NCBI GenBank assembly: GCA_030248215.1
Contig: JASANG010001613.1
Span: 1 to 64,000, forward strand
Reading direction: 5' to 3'
Length of the DNA: 64,000 bases
From: Enoplolaimus lenunculus
Taxonomy: Eukaryota > Nematoda > Enoplea > Enoplida > Thoracostomopsidae
The notes below the pieces were generated by a model. The model did not search any database, had not been told where the DNA came from, and saw nothing but the letters and a program-made list of their open reading frames with translations. Each line of letters starts with the position of its first letter. The first letter of the stretch is position 1. This document shows, piece by piece, positions 13,540 to 25,713 of this stretch. The translations under genes and the position numbers were made by a program.

Positions 13540-14080
13540 TCCCAGGTTCGGCAGGGAAAATCTGTAGTGTAAAGTTTGTTTGGAAAACGGGAAAAGTGGA
13601 AATTTTAAAAGCTTAGATTATTCCTTGGGTTAGTAGAGAAAATCTGAAGCATAGGTTTTGGTTGGAAAACGGTAAAAGTGAAAAATTTTAACGCCTAGAT
13701 TTCACCTTGGATGCTAGGGAAAATCTCTAGTGTAAAGTTTACTTGGAAAACGGGAACAATAGAAACTTTAAAAGTTTAAGGGAAAAAAATAGCCATTTTA
13801 ATTTTTCACTTTTCCCGTTTTCCAACCAAAACCTATGCTTCAGATTTTTCCTACCAACAAAGGGAAAATCTAGGCGTTTCAAATATTTCTTACAACCCGA
13901 GGGAAAATCTAGGCACTTTAAGTATACACTTTTCCCGTTGTCCAAACAAAACCTGTGCTTCAGATTTTCCCTACCAACCCAGGGTAAATCTAGGCATAAA
14001 AATTTTCCCGTTTTCCAACCAAAACCTATGCTTCAGATATTTCTTACCAACCAAGAGAAAATCTAGGCACACTGGAAGCA
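13540..14080. repeat. Large inverted array of TTTTCCC units
   Basis: Units of about 60-70 bp (GGGAAAATCTAGGC, CTTTTCCCGTTTTCCAACCA, AAAACCTATGCTTCAGAT) run forward on the right (about 13800-14075) and in reverse complement on the left (about 13545-13770). The whole is a large imperfect palindrome just 3' of ATF6. Confidence 0.75.
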
Positions 14081-14102
14081 CCTGTGCTTTACATTGGCCG
14101 AT

Positions 14103-17100
14103 TTAGCCTCTTCTCGTCGCATTTTTGCGTAGCAGATACGATGGAATGACGTTTTTAGGCAAGTAAATCAAACCCGTTGCGGTAACTTCACACGAAATTT
14201 CCATCATTGCGATACCATTGTCAGACCGACTACTATTCCCGGTGTGATTTTTTGTATCTGAAACACAGCATTTTAACTTGTAACGCACAATATATTACAT
14301 ATCAGCGAGCGACCCATGTAAAGCTTGGCGACGGCCGACTGCAATAGACCATAAGCTTTAGACCACTTTTCCTTAGGCTTATCCGTACGCTTAGACTTAG
14401 GAGTATGCTTTTTCAACCGTTTTACGGCCATGTTCTATGCATTGGCCCAGCGAGCAATCTAAAATAAAAGATGAATAAAACAAGTATTTCCAGAATGAAG
14501 AAATTCAGACTGTTTTCAAAACTGAAGTTGGCGAAAACTGAAGGATTACACTTAGGGCCTGAACAGACATTACATTCGTGGACAACACTTTAGGTTCCCA
14601 GATTTTATTCCAGGTTTGCTCTTATACGTGGATAGGTCCAAGTATGTCTTCAAAACAATCAGTACCAGAAGCATCTTGCATTAAGATTACCGTAAAATAA
14701 CAACAAAAACTAAACCTAAAATGTGCTCATCACTATGCCATAACAGAAAAAACTTACCTGACGGGACAATCGCTGGCATTACCAATGACATTCTTGGCGG
14801 CATTGTTTTGTTATGTATCTCGGCCGGCAACAACAGAAAATCCTGCCAAAATTATAACTTCTTAATAAAATGGCGCTATATATATCATAATTTGTCATAC
14901 TGAACTGCAAGTTAAAAAATTTTCCGTTTAATAATTGTAAAATAACACTACTTAACATATTATTTAAAACTACTACTACTACTACTACATGCAACAAATT
15001 AAAAGTACACGTACATTCCATAGTGAGACAACATAAAACGTATCTTTCCTTCGATGTAAAGCTTGTAAAAATTGTAAATCTTGAAAGTGTTGACCAAACA
15101 GTTGCTCTTGATAAAGCCGCAATGCACCCATCTCCTTCTTTTGTACACCAGACGGCCGCAGATAACTGAGACAAAATTAAATACAGAATTAAGAACACAT
15201 CCAAAAGGTATAAATTACTATTTGCAGTTGCATTCTGCAGAAATAAATACTTTACATCATCAGGTTCATGTTCTATAAAGGTCAACCAAGCAAAAGCTTC
15301 TCATAGTTAGCAACAAATTTTCCAACAAAGTAACTACAACTACGCTTACTTAGTCGCTGGTATAAATGGTCCTAGCAAGCTGTAAAAATTAACAAAGCAA
15401 ATTTTCTAAGCACCACAGCCAATTTTTAACCACACACAATTACTAATGTCTCACCACCTAGAACTACCGCAAATACCACGATCGGGTTACCCAACATTTC
15501 AAAACATGCTCCAAACAAAATCCCGCCCTCAGATGGATGACTTACTATCGATACTGGTTTGGTTTATGGTTATGATGCGGTATAGGCACTTTCCGTGCTG
15601 GCAATCTAGCTGCAACTCTATTCAACTCCTGTCTTTCTTCACCGCTACGTGAAATTTGACCAATCTTTCTGGCGTAGTCTGCCCACTGCCTCGGAAAATC
15701 AGCCAGTTCATTGAGTAATGAATTCACATGTCGGTGTCGTTTGCCAAGTGACCCTTGTTTCGATAAAATATCTCGAACAATCGCTTCTGTTGAAATCATG
15801 CGTAGCTTGCGGCCTCTTGCTGACTCATGCCTTCGAATCCAGCTATCGAGTTCTTGCGATAATCTGAAAAACTCAAAAGTTCCGTTTCGTGATTCTTCAT
15901 CCAAACGCAAATCTTTCCACTCCAAAACCTTTTGAGAATTCACTTCGAAATTTTAATCTGTCCCGGTTCAACGGTAAATAAACTTTCAAAACAAGAATTC
16001 ACAAGCACAGGTAATAGCAACCCTGTGCTGGCTAGCAAATATTAAGCGCGGTTTTACCACTGCGCACGAAAAACGAGCTCCTAAGGCGTCATGCGATGGG
16101 CTCAGAAAAACTTATTGAACATGCAATTTTAAACCAGCTACAAAAGGACAGTGGGTCCGAAGCAAACCAGGTACTGTTCATGCAACCACTTCCATAAACT
16201 TACCTTAGCGATTCAGTTCCGTTAACAATTCCATGCGTGCAGTCAGGATACGACAAGTTTGAATGACCCATTGCTTCAACAATAGTTCGGTTATTTCCCC
16301 GGTCGTATTCTCTGGACCACAGTTGCACGTCTTGTGTGTCGCTATCCACTGCCATAAGCCTTCGACTACCAGATTTCACAGCGGTACGGTGAGAAGCTAA
16401 ATCTACACTTGGATTCCATGTGCGCGGCGCTAGAGGCAGTTGCTTAACAAACGGGACTGGCCCTTTGTTGTTGCTGGTGTCCCTTAACATAAAAACGATG
16501 TTAACACCTAATACAGGAATAACAAGCGCAGTGTGCCTTTAAGTACGATAATCATTTCATATTAATAATCTAACTTAAGAGTAGTGGTATGCCGATTAAT
16601 TGGCATCGGTCATAATCCGCACTTTTGGTGCGTATCGGCATCGGCACTGCAAAAAATGTCGATTTTTGCCGATACTTTTTACACATAACAGTCAGTTGTA
16701 ATGTGATCAATTTCATTTCTGGACGCATATCAATGTCTCTGTTCGGAAAAACTGTTATCTGTTTCAAGGTCCAAGCCTGAAATTTACGCTTTCGGACCAA
16801 GGTATCAACAAATAGATAAAAATACCAAAAACGAGAACAGGATACTGATCTAGAAATCTGAAACGTGTACAAGTAAAAATAGTATACATTTGTCTCAACA
16901 GAATTTGCAATGCAAGGCTAAACCTAAGATAACCCCAAAAACTACTCTTATAGGCTTATACACAGTTAATTCTTAAATAGGTTTACCTACAGCCACTGCA
17001 AAATATTACCTGAAGAACTGCGAGCCAGTAAATACACATAGAACAGCGACGGCCATCAAGCACAAAACTGGTGCTGTTGACGTTTTTCCTACGGCGCCAG

Positions 17101-20100
17101 GTGAAATCAGGTTCCCAAATTTGCGCGCACTTTGTTGTGTGAGATTCGACACCTAAAAGCACCCGTTGGTTGTCATTATTAAACAGAAAAAGTAATCCAG
17201 TTCAGTACATCCAGAGCTAAACATAAGCATGGGCCGACAAAGCTAAAAGTCTGATTAAAGCTGCAGGAGCTATCACACCAACAGTACGTACTCACATCTG
17301 ATTAAGAATGGTTTTTCAATCAACTTAGTCACCTCGACAGGCGTGTTCGGTTCCGCTATAAACTTAGCGGTTACCGGATATTTATGGTTGAGGTTAAAAC
17401 TGTTTTTACATGTTGAAATACTAGGTATTTTGCAGCGACTGCAACTCCGGGCAAGTCAAGAGTGGACACTGACATGTAATCAAAAATCCAAGCCAAAAAT
17501 TACTCTTAAATCAATTAATCCATATTTTTGCACGACTACAATACTTCCAACAGTGAATAAATTTATATTCTATATCCGGTTAACATCTGGCTACGGTTCC
17601 GGTACCAAATTTACTACCCGGTTCAAGCAAAATTAATATCCGGTCGATCCCTGGCATTTACATCATTGTACGTTACAACCCAGCAAGTTTCATCGTACAA
17701 CCGGCTTCAAAAATGTAACACTAACGTCTTATACATTGCCCTTAAATTACCTGATTGTTAAGCGTTTCAACCTCATCTTTTAGCGTTTTATTTTCATTCC
17801 GAAGTTTTCGGTTTTCAATCTCCAAATCTCGAACTTTTCTCTCCAGTTCAGAAACGTACTGAAACAATATTGAAACAGTTATGAAACAGTATGTGACTTT
17901 TGATCTGATTCACCACTGAATATTACGTTTTCATAAGGTTTAACGATATCTACCAGCCACCAAAAACAGTTCGCAAAACACAGACCCGATCGCATCGATC
18001 AAATAACTTTTGTGTCCCTGCAAAAATTATACAATAAACTATCTATTTTCGACTATAATTAGTGCTGTTTTTCAACTCTAACAAACATGTGGGCCCACGA
18101 TGCCAAAACCACTTGTAGAGTGGCTCTATTATTTTTGGTAATATTTGGTTTCTTTGTGACAAAAATATTTACTTACGTGCAGCGACGTATGGCCGCCGAA
18201 CCACGTGCGCAACAAGTAGAGCACCTCCCTTATCTCTACATCTGCACTTACAAACTGTATATATGGTTGTAAAAATGTAAAACTTACACTTTTATGCTTT
18301 TGTCTTGATATCATTGCCGCTTCACGATTCCGCTGTTTTCGCGATTCTTTTTTGTCATCAAACTGAAACACATTAACTACACATATTTCTTAACGTACGC
18401 ACACAACATTTTCACATCCTTAACGTGTCAACTTATTCGGAACAATTTACCAAACCTGAGGCTAGTGAAAATACTACAGCGTTGCCACACAATCAAAACA
18501 ATGCTCTGAAACGAGTATATTCACAGCTATGTTCGTCCAGGTTATGATGCAGTTTTGGTGAGCTTGCTAAGCTGATACATACGAACCATAGGCCCAAAAA
18601 TTGCATATATAGTGCAGCACAACATTCGAGTTCGTAGCTATTAACTACGCCCTCAATAAAATCTGACAGTCAATAAACTGTCCGCTGACTAACTTGCTAA
18701 ACTTAACAGAATGTAAGCAAACGGTTTCCAATTCCGGTTGTAATACCAATACAAAATCAAGCTCCAATTACGATTATCTGCTAAGCTTGATAACGTAAAC
18801 TAAGCTATTACTTATTACGTGTGCAGGATAATTACACAGTTGAACGCAAACTTACACAATAAACAGACGAGGTATTACTCGAGCTAAATTGATCTTGGCT
18901 TGAAGCATCTGAAGAACTTGGAGACACTTTTCGTTTATTAAAAATCTTGCATAAATTGGCATTTCCATCTATCAGATCACTACTGGTATTATCTTCAGAA
19001 GTATTACATGTGCTCTGGCGTTCAATTTTAAATCGTTTGGGTCCCAATTCCTCATCGTGGTCTCCACTATCGAACATGGGCTCAGATTTAATCACAGATA
19101 CAACGCTGTTGTTTCCTTGCGATTCAATAATTGTTTTTCGGAAAATGCCTTTATCTACTGCCACCGTTTTAGCTTTCGCTCTGTTATAGTAATTACTTGA
19201 ATCACATTGTCTACCTATAAATTCGGTTGCGTCAGAATGGTCGTCACCAGCACCCGGAATATTATCGGTGAGAGTATTACTTGCATTGATTTGGCTAGCA
19301 ATTGTAGCTACCTTGCTGCATTCCGCACCTAAACCACCTGTTACTGGTTGTACCTTTAATAATGGTTGCAAATGCTCAGTATTCTGAGTCACCGGTTTGC
19401 TGCGAACAATAACGTATTTCTTAGGATTCCTTGAAGCAAAATCGTGGCCAGGTGACTTAACTACAACCATTTTTATACTAGAATTTGGGACATAAGAAAT
19501 GGCACTATCACAGGGGCTGTAAGCATCCACAGTAAATGTTGGATTTACAGCTGAAATCAGGGTAGCCTTGTTAGTTTTCGATAATTCTTTTGTTGCATTC
19601 GGCAAAATATTACGTAGTTTCGTTGACGATTTCTTGGCTTGGCTTGACCCCTTGATCACATTTCGTTTTCGTTTCACAAAAGCTCTATTTCGATTTTGCT
19701 TAACAGCTATCTGAGCATCCGTGCGCGGCGATGCGAAATGACCACCTTTCTTACAATGTGTATATCCTAAATTGCACGTTTCAACTGCAGTGTTCACAGA
19801 AACATTTTCTGTGTGGTAACTCGCTGCGCTACTATGAAAATTCAAATTATTATCACTAAATTTGCCGCCTTCAAAGTCATTTAATTTTTGACAGTGGGTG
19901 CTTGGAATGTCAGTGTCAGCCGTAATCTGAGTCCAGTCGAGTTTCTCGCTACAAAAACCAAAGTCACCTCCTTCCCAAGCACTATTTTGAATAAAATCCT
20001 CTGAGCGTTGTGAAGTAATGCCCCAAGATCCAACTGGTACAATGGTGTTGTCCAGCCCTCCGCCTGGATCAATCATAAGTAAATCATCAGAGCCAGGACT

Positions 20101-20844
20101 AGCAGATGAGGATTTTGAATAGCATCCACTAGTTGAACCCCCAGCCGATGCTATATAAGGGTAGGAAGATACACAGTCATCTGCGGAACTAGCTGAGGAA
20201 GAATGAGACAGCGATCTAATTGAAGGGGAGCTTTCAGGTGTAAAGCCATCAGCTGCGCCTAATTGTAAATCAGGCTTACCCTCTACAGATGTTGCGCTTA
20301 ACCCTGGACCTAATGACGAACAAAGGCCTGATTCTGCATCGCCTACCAGCCGAGCAGCAACCGAACTATAATTTGAACAATTGAAATCCTTGTAGCCATA
20401 ATCAGACGGATACTGATGAAAATCTTGTTGATTTTGGCTGCTGAACAAGCCGCTGTTGTTTGTTTCTAAAGTTGAGCACTGCAAATCACGAAGAATGTCA
20501 CCGAGCGTATCCGCTGAAACAATAAACAGCGTTGCATTTTATAACAAAGACAAGCGTACTTGTTTTTTGGGATGCTCCAGCCTTCTGCTGTCTGTCTAAA
20601 ATGCTCAACACGTAACAAACATTTGATTATATGTTAGGTAATTCGCCAACTAAATACGTAACCAAATTAAATTGATTAAGATTTTCAAGATAAAATAAGA
20701 GGGCAACTGTACTGGGTAACGGGAAGTTGAAAATTTAACTACTGTTTCTCATAGATCAAACAAAAACGTCTGTAATGTTACAGCGAATTTATCCTTACCG
20801 TTCAAGTCATTTGTGAGGTCAACTAATGAATCATCAAGAAGCAT
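14103..20844 (-). CDS. ATF6: ATF6, membrane-tethered bZIP unfolded-protein-response factor
   Basis: Exons: 20844-20799, 20513-18856, 18362-18288, 17858-17751, 17152-17010, 16482-16204, about 15943-15546, 15165-15015, 14842-14758 and 14257-14103. The first two encode a long Ser-rich acidic activation region (about 570 residues, longer than in human). Exon 3 holds the basic region (QRNREAAMISRQKHK), exon 4 the leucine zipper (LERKVRDLEIENRKLRNE), and exon 5 a single membrane span (APVLCLMAVAVLCVF). The luminal part matches ATF6: VNGTESLR (human NTTESLR), LSQELDSWIRRHE, KDTFYVVSLW, DFLLLPAEIHNKT and the C-terminal EISCEV segment. ATF6 leaves the ER under stress, is cut by S1P and S2P in the Golgi, and its bZIP part activates chaperone genes. 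RRLM, about 45 residues after the span, could be an S1P site. The junction from exon 6 to exon 7 is unresolved: the donor AG|GTAAGT leaves two bases of a codon, and I found no acceptor in the matching phase. All other junctions fit. Confidence 0.9.
16581..16720. mobile_element. GCCGAT-motif MITE remnant in an ATF6 intron
   Basis: Contains GCATCGGCACTGCAAAAAAT and TTTACACATAACAGTCAGTT, matching 6878-7131. Boundaries are not defined. Confidence 0.45.
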
Positions 20845-21777
20845 TCTACACAACCTTTACTCCAACGAACTAAATATATCTACAAACCCATAGTAATCAG
20901 TAAGCGTACAAATTTATAGCAAAGCTCAGCCAAGATATTTTGTTTTACGTGTATATAATGAGAAACTGTCTTTAGACATGATTGAGTTAAGAAGATTAAC
21001 ATTCAACCTTCATGTGGTGTACAATATCGTACAGTGATTAGTACGCATTTTTAGTACTGGATCACGTGGTAATAGCACCATTGTTGGCGGTGTTCAAAAC
21101 AGACCAAAAGGGGTTGATTTTTCAAAAAATTTAAGGAGTGGTCGAGGTTGTTAATGCAGTATATTTCTCCTGTATGAGACCATTTATCGAAGTGATGTAT
21201 TGTTTATTTTTGGTTAATATCATTGTGTGTTACTGCAATGCCGTAGATGTGCTAGAACAATAAGAAATTACAAAGAAACCCCGACTACTTTTACTATAAG
21301 TCAATATTTACTCAGTCAAATGACACCGACATATTTGACTGCAATGAAGGAGCTAATCACCATTTATTAACAATCCGTCGAGTATAACTTGAAAATACCT
21401 CGACATTTTTTGTCATTCATTTCGGTATGCTTTTGTTTTCTTACATTTAAGCACTAGCTAAGTGAATTATCACCAATCAAATAACTTGGCAGATAACCTT
21501 TCTTTAACTTGTACGATCATGAGCGTGGTAGACTTTTTTTACCACGATCAGTAGGAGCTTGAAAATGAGTTTGTTGTGCCGAAGCAAAATATAATCGGTT
21601 TTCAAAGTTCTAAACCTCTTAAAACTTAAAACGAGAGATAAACTTATCACTTAATCGTTAACCATTGCCATAAACCGAACTTAAAAAACCGGAGCTGGGA
21701 CTGAAGCCCGTGGTCAATAAAACTTTACTTTTACCGGAGCGGTAGGTGAAATCAGAGTGTTCACGAAAAATTTTAGG

Positions 21778-22487
21778 TAGGGTGTAAAAAACTGAGGGCG
21801 AAACGGATAATAAAAGCAACAGAAATGAAAACGGAAACAGATAGTGCTCAATATAGCGGAAAGGGAAATGGAAATGGAAAACGGACATTGAAGTATAAAA
21901 GTTGGAAAAATGTTTTCTTTTTCTGCTAACATGTTAAGGTTTCATATATTCGCCGATCCTTTAAAAAAAAATTTAAAGAAAAATGGCGTACACATCAATA
22001 TTTTTAAAAATTTTGGATGAACATCGTAATTTTTATTTACCCCTTCTCACATGAATATTTTCAATTTCAATCGAGACGTACTTTCAAGGTAAGATTCGAA
22101 CCCCAGTCTCACGGGTGGGAGGCATTTACGATGACCGCTGAGCTATAGGAGCTTGACGCTCCAGCCCGAGAGGGCTCTCACGTCTTGTGAAGATTTTGCT
22201 CAGCGCATATATGTTACAATTGTTGAACACTGCTTACAGTGTCTATATTGCTCGTATACTATTCTATTTAGTTGCTGATAGTATACTCTATGAGTGAGAG
22301 GGTAATATCGAACATTGGCAGCATATCTGTAGCAGAAAATTGCTAGATATATACGTTTATTTAATAAAACCAGATTTGAACATACAATAACGGAATTTCT
22401 GTTATATCTATAAACGGAAACGGAAACGGAGACCGATTTTTACCGGAATTAGAAACCACTATCCAATTATACCCAGGTAATTAGCCA
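21778..22487. mobile_element. Family E-like element interrupted by a tRNA-box MITE
   Basis: Left part from TAGGGTGTAAAAAACTGAGG with AACGGA motifs; right part with CGGAAACGGAGACCG and TTATACCCAGG. The tRNA-box element at 22038-22312 lies between them. Boundaries are approximate. Confidence 0.5.
22038..22312 (-). mobile_element. tRNA-box MITE
   Basis: Terminal repeats CCCCTTCTCACATGAATATT and CTCTATGAGTGAGAGGG. In minus sense it contains a pol III B box (GGTTCGAATC) and an A box (TAGCTCAGCGGT), and so looks like a TIR element that captured a tRNA-like sequence. Confidence 0.75.
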
Positions 22488-22697
22488 ATTTTTGCAAACA
22501 TCTATAACTATGAAGTGTTGTCAAGAAATTTTGGTTGTAGATTGATTTTTTAAAAATCCCGACAATTTAGTCAAAAGTGTATCAAAACTTATATTCAAAC
22601 GCACCGAACTCTACAACTTTGTAACTATACAAATTTAAAAATGAATACAAGGACTCTACAAACAAAAAAATTGTCTTGTATTCATGAAATATTGTCT

Positions 22698-23570
22698 GAA
22701 ATTTAAGACAATTATGGGTCATCCACGTTATACTGTCTACGCTACTGTAAAAAATTGTCCCCACTTACGAGCCCCTCACTTTGTAGTTGTAGTGTTACTA
22801 AATGACATGTCCCAATGTCACCCATATCCTGTATAGACCTTCCGGACAACTCGCATACTCTCCAAACAGCCTATACTTTTCACATCGCCCCCCACACCCA
22901 CCCACAGTGTCGATGGGTCATATAAAGCACAACTTTTTTTCCCCGACCCTCTCAGAACACACTCTTTTACACATATAAAGAGTCTTTTCAAGACTCTCTC
23001 TTTTATCTCTCTGAGACATTTAACTAAAATATTATCCCACCCACGCCCGGGGGAAAGACCACTACCCCCTGCTGTGTGCGCCAGGTCCCCCCCCCCCCCC
23101 CCCCCCCGGGGGACACCAGTGGGTCCCCTACATACCCCCGCCCCCCCCCCCCCCCCCCCCCCCCGCCCACCAATTTCCACCACCGCGGCTTCTCTTTCAA
23201 AAATATCTAACCTGCTCTGCTTGAATGGAGCGGGGCGTTCTCTTACATGTTATCTTTTACCGGCAAAAAACTTCCTGCCCCCTCTTTTAAAAATTACTGG
23301 TTGCAGTTAATTTTTAAGAAAGTAAAATTTTAAGAACACTACAACTTTTAACACAAGCCCAGTTCGGCGACCCAACAAGCCTTTCAACGCCCAAACACCA
23401 AAAATTCCCACCCCAAACACCCCAAAAAAAAAAAACACCTTGTGTAAAGTCTTAACATCGTAAGAACAATGTCGTTTTGTCCAGCCCTTGAAACCAGGGG
23501 TGTGGACAATTTTTTACAGTAGCGTAGACAGTATTTCGTGGATGACCCATTATGTCTAATAATACAAACA
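22698..23570. mobile_element. Foldback element with long poly(C) runs
   Basis: Inverted arms: TGGGTCATCCACGTTATACT then GTCTACGCTACTGTAAAAAA at 22713-22765, and the reverse complement around 23505-23552. Between them lie two runs of about 20 or more C (near 23087 and 23143) broken by a GGGGGACACCAG segment. No credible ORF. Confidence 0.75.
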
Positions 23571-24112
23571 CAAGACATGTATATCTTGAATCCAAGACTT
23601 TGATTTAGTAAACGTTTCAGAAATATGAGTCTGAAGTTTTTCACACTTTAAAATGTCTGAAACTTGAGACTTCGTGTTTATGAACGATTAAGACAAATGT
23701 TTCTGAAATATAAGACAGTTATGTCTGAAATAAAACACAGACATTTGCCATGGAAACCGACTCCAAAATCGGGGACTAAAGTTCAACCCAATTCTCTAAG
23801 TTTCCAACCTAAGATACGTCCAAGAGGTAAACATACGTTGAGAAGAGCCTCAGCTCAACCCGAAATATCTTTGAAATTCGATTATTTATATACACTTTTA
23901 AGAATTTAAACGGACAACTTTTTACATACATAAAAAAAGACAATTAATTCATGAATAAAAGACAACTATTTCTTGAAAGAATGACATTTGTGTCTTAAAT
24001 TGGGAACAAAAATTTCTTGAACCGACACTGATGTTTTAACCATTAAAGAAACGAATTTGTACCTGTTAAACGCTGATGTCCGGAATACAGTATGTTTATG
24101 CCTTCAATTTAA

Positions 24113-24250
24113 GGCAGGACGTTCGTTTGTCCCAAACCTTTGGCAGGACGTTCGTTTGTCCCAAACCTTTGGCAGGACGTTCGTTTGTCCCAAACCTTTG
24201 GCAGGACGTTCGTTTGTTCCAAACCTTTGGCAGGATGTTTGTTTGTCCGT
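24113..24250 (+). repeat. 29-bp tandem repeat, about 4.7 copies
   Basis: Unit GGCAGGACGTTCGTTTGTCC followed by CAAACCTTT, repeated with a few substitutions in the last two copies. It creates overlapping repetitive ORFs. Confidence 0.92.
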
Positions 24251-24315
24251 TGCTAAGCAGGAAGACGACAGACCCTACCCATACATTTTTGATAAATAAT
24301 TATTTTCATATATAA

Positions 24316-24608
24316 TTATGTACGACAGTATTATAAGCTTATTCGTAAGCCTACCTTAAGCCTAAGCCTAAGCGTAAGCCTAAGAATGAGCATATTCCTA
24401 AACCGAAGCCTAAGCTTGAGCCTAAGCGTAAGAATGAGCATATTCCTGAGCCTAAACCTAAGCCTCAGCCTAAGCATAAGCCTAATCCTAAGCCTAAGCC
24501 TAAGCCTAAGCCTAAGCCTAAGCCAAGCGAAAAAAATTAGTCTAAAGCTTAAGCTTACTCTTTTCTAGTCCCACAGAAAAATGTTCCGTTGATGTTTTTA
24601 CATGGGCT
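24316..24608 (+). mobile_element. Family A MITE with GCCTAA hexamer array
   Basis: Starts near GACAGTATTATAAGC, runs through about 25 hexamers of the GCCTAA type, then has the family 3' block (AGTCTAAAGCTTAAGCTTAC, CCCACAGAAAAA) and ends in ACATGGGCT. The left terminal repeat is decayed, so the start is approximate. Confidence 0.75.
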
Positions 24609-25008
24609 TATATATACACTGTCTGGTCAAAATTGAAGGAAAGATGACATCTGGAATTCTGGCGCTGTAGGAGGGGCCAAAGATCAAAAGATTAGTGCAA
24701 CAGACGATTAAAATGATATTCAATTTTAAAATCTTAATAAATTTTATACACGTTTTCCAAACTGCACATCTGCCGTTTTCAAGCTTGCTTTGCAGCAGTA
24801 AAATTTAAGTTGACCAAATGCATCTAAAACTGCTTCAGAATGGATATTAGGTTTTTATGCCTGTTTAATAGTTTAATTTTTAAGCCACCCAAGTCCACTA
24901 TGTCTGCTAATTGATTTGAAAAGTTTGCTATATTTTTTGCGAGAAAGGTGAAAGTTTGAGAAGGGTTGTTATTTTATCTTTGAGCTTCCAGAAAATCACG
25001 ATAAAGTA

Positions 25009-25238
25009 CTGTAGTGACCCAAATAACAGGGCGGTCGGGGTGGGGTGACTGACATTTATTTGGCCTCGCCAGAAGGTTCCATTGACTGTTATTTATTTTC
25101 AACCACCCGCCCTCCGAAGCCCTTCGTTACTGATATATCCAGTATTGCAAGTATCCGTTGAATTGTACGTTTATTACGCTTGAATCAAAAGCTTCAGCGA
25201 TAATGCAAGGTTATACTAATAGTAGTCTTTAAATTATT
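25009..25238 (+). mobile_element. Family D element (GTAGTGACCC ends), 3' truncated
   Basis: Starts CTGTAGTGACCCAAATAACA after TA and matches the left half of the copies at 53337 and 58986 (TTTATTTGGCCT, GACTGTTATTTATTTT). It stops where the family A copy at 25239 begins. Confidence 0.75.
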
Positions 25239-25420
25239 GGTCCATGTAAAGATCACCTCAGGAACTTTTTCCAGTGAAACAGCAATAGAGTAAGCTTAAG
25301 CTTTAGACTATTTTTTGCTTGGCTTAGGCATAGGTTTAGGCTTAGACTTTGGCTTAGAAAAAACTCATTCTTACGGTTAGCCTTAGGCTTAGGCTTAGGA
25401 ATAAACTTATAATACTCTAC
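25239..25420 (-). mobile_element. Family A MITE, reverse orientation
   Basis: Begins GGTCCATGTAAAGATC and shows the family block AGAGTAAGCTTAAGCTTTAG, then TTAGGC-type hexamers. It sits at the broken 3' side of a family D element (25009-25238), so it probably inserted there. The distal end is not sharply defined. Confidence 0.7.
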
Positions 25421-25713
25421 AATTAGGAATATTTGATATTTATGCCATGTATAATACATACGTCTGTATGCATGTATACCTATATATCATGGTGTCAAAG
25501 GATCATCCCTAGTTGTGGGAGTCTACTTGATCCGGAAAACTAATTAACTTCTTTATGGTCCTGAGTATTAAGTATAAATATATTTTAGTGATGTCTTTAT
25601 GGCACAGGTCCCGCCGCCCGAAATTTAACTTTAATTGGACGTTCAAGGCTTACAACATTGTTGAAGCCCTGGTTTATACTTACAGAAGCAATTTATTTCA
25701 GCTGTAATACTAA

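Noticed and set aside
17751-18362. CREB3/OASIS or XBP1-type bZIP
   Set aside because: The bZIP alone would allow this, but the luminal segments (NGTESLR, LLLPAEIHNKT) match ATF6 specifically.
22818-23183. Gly-rich 121-codon ORF
   Set aside because: It is produced by the poly(C) runs of the foldback element.
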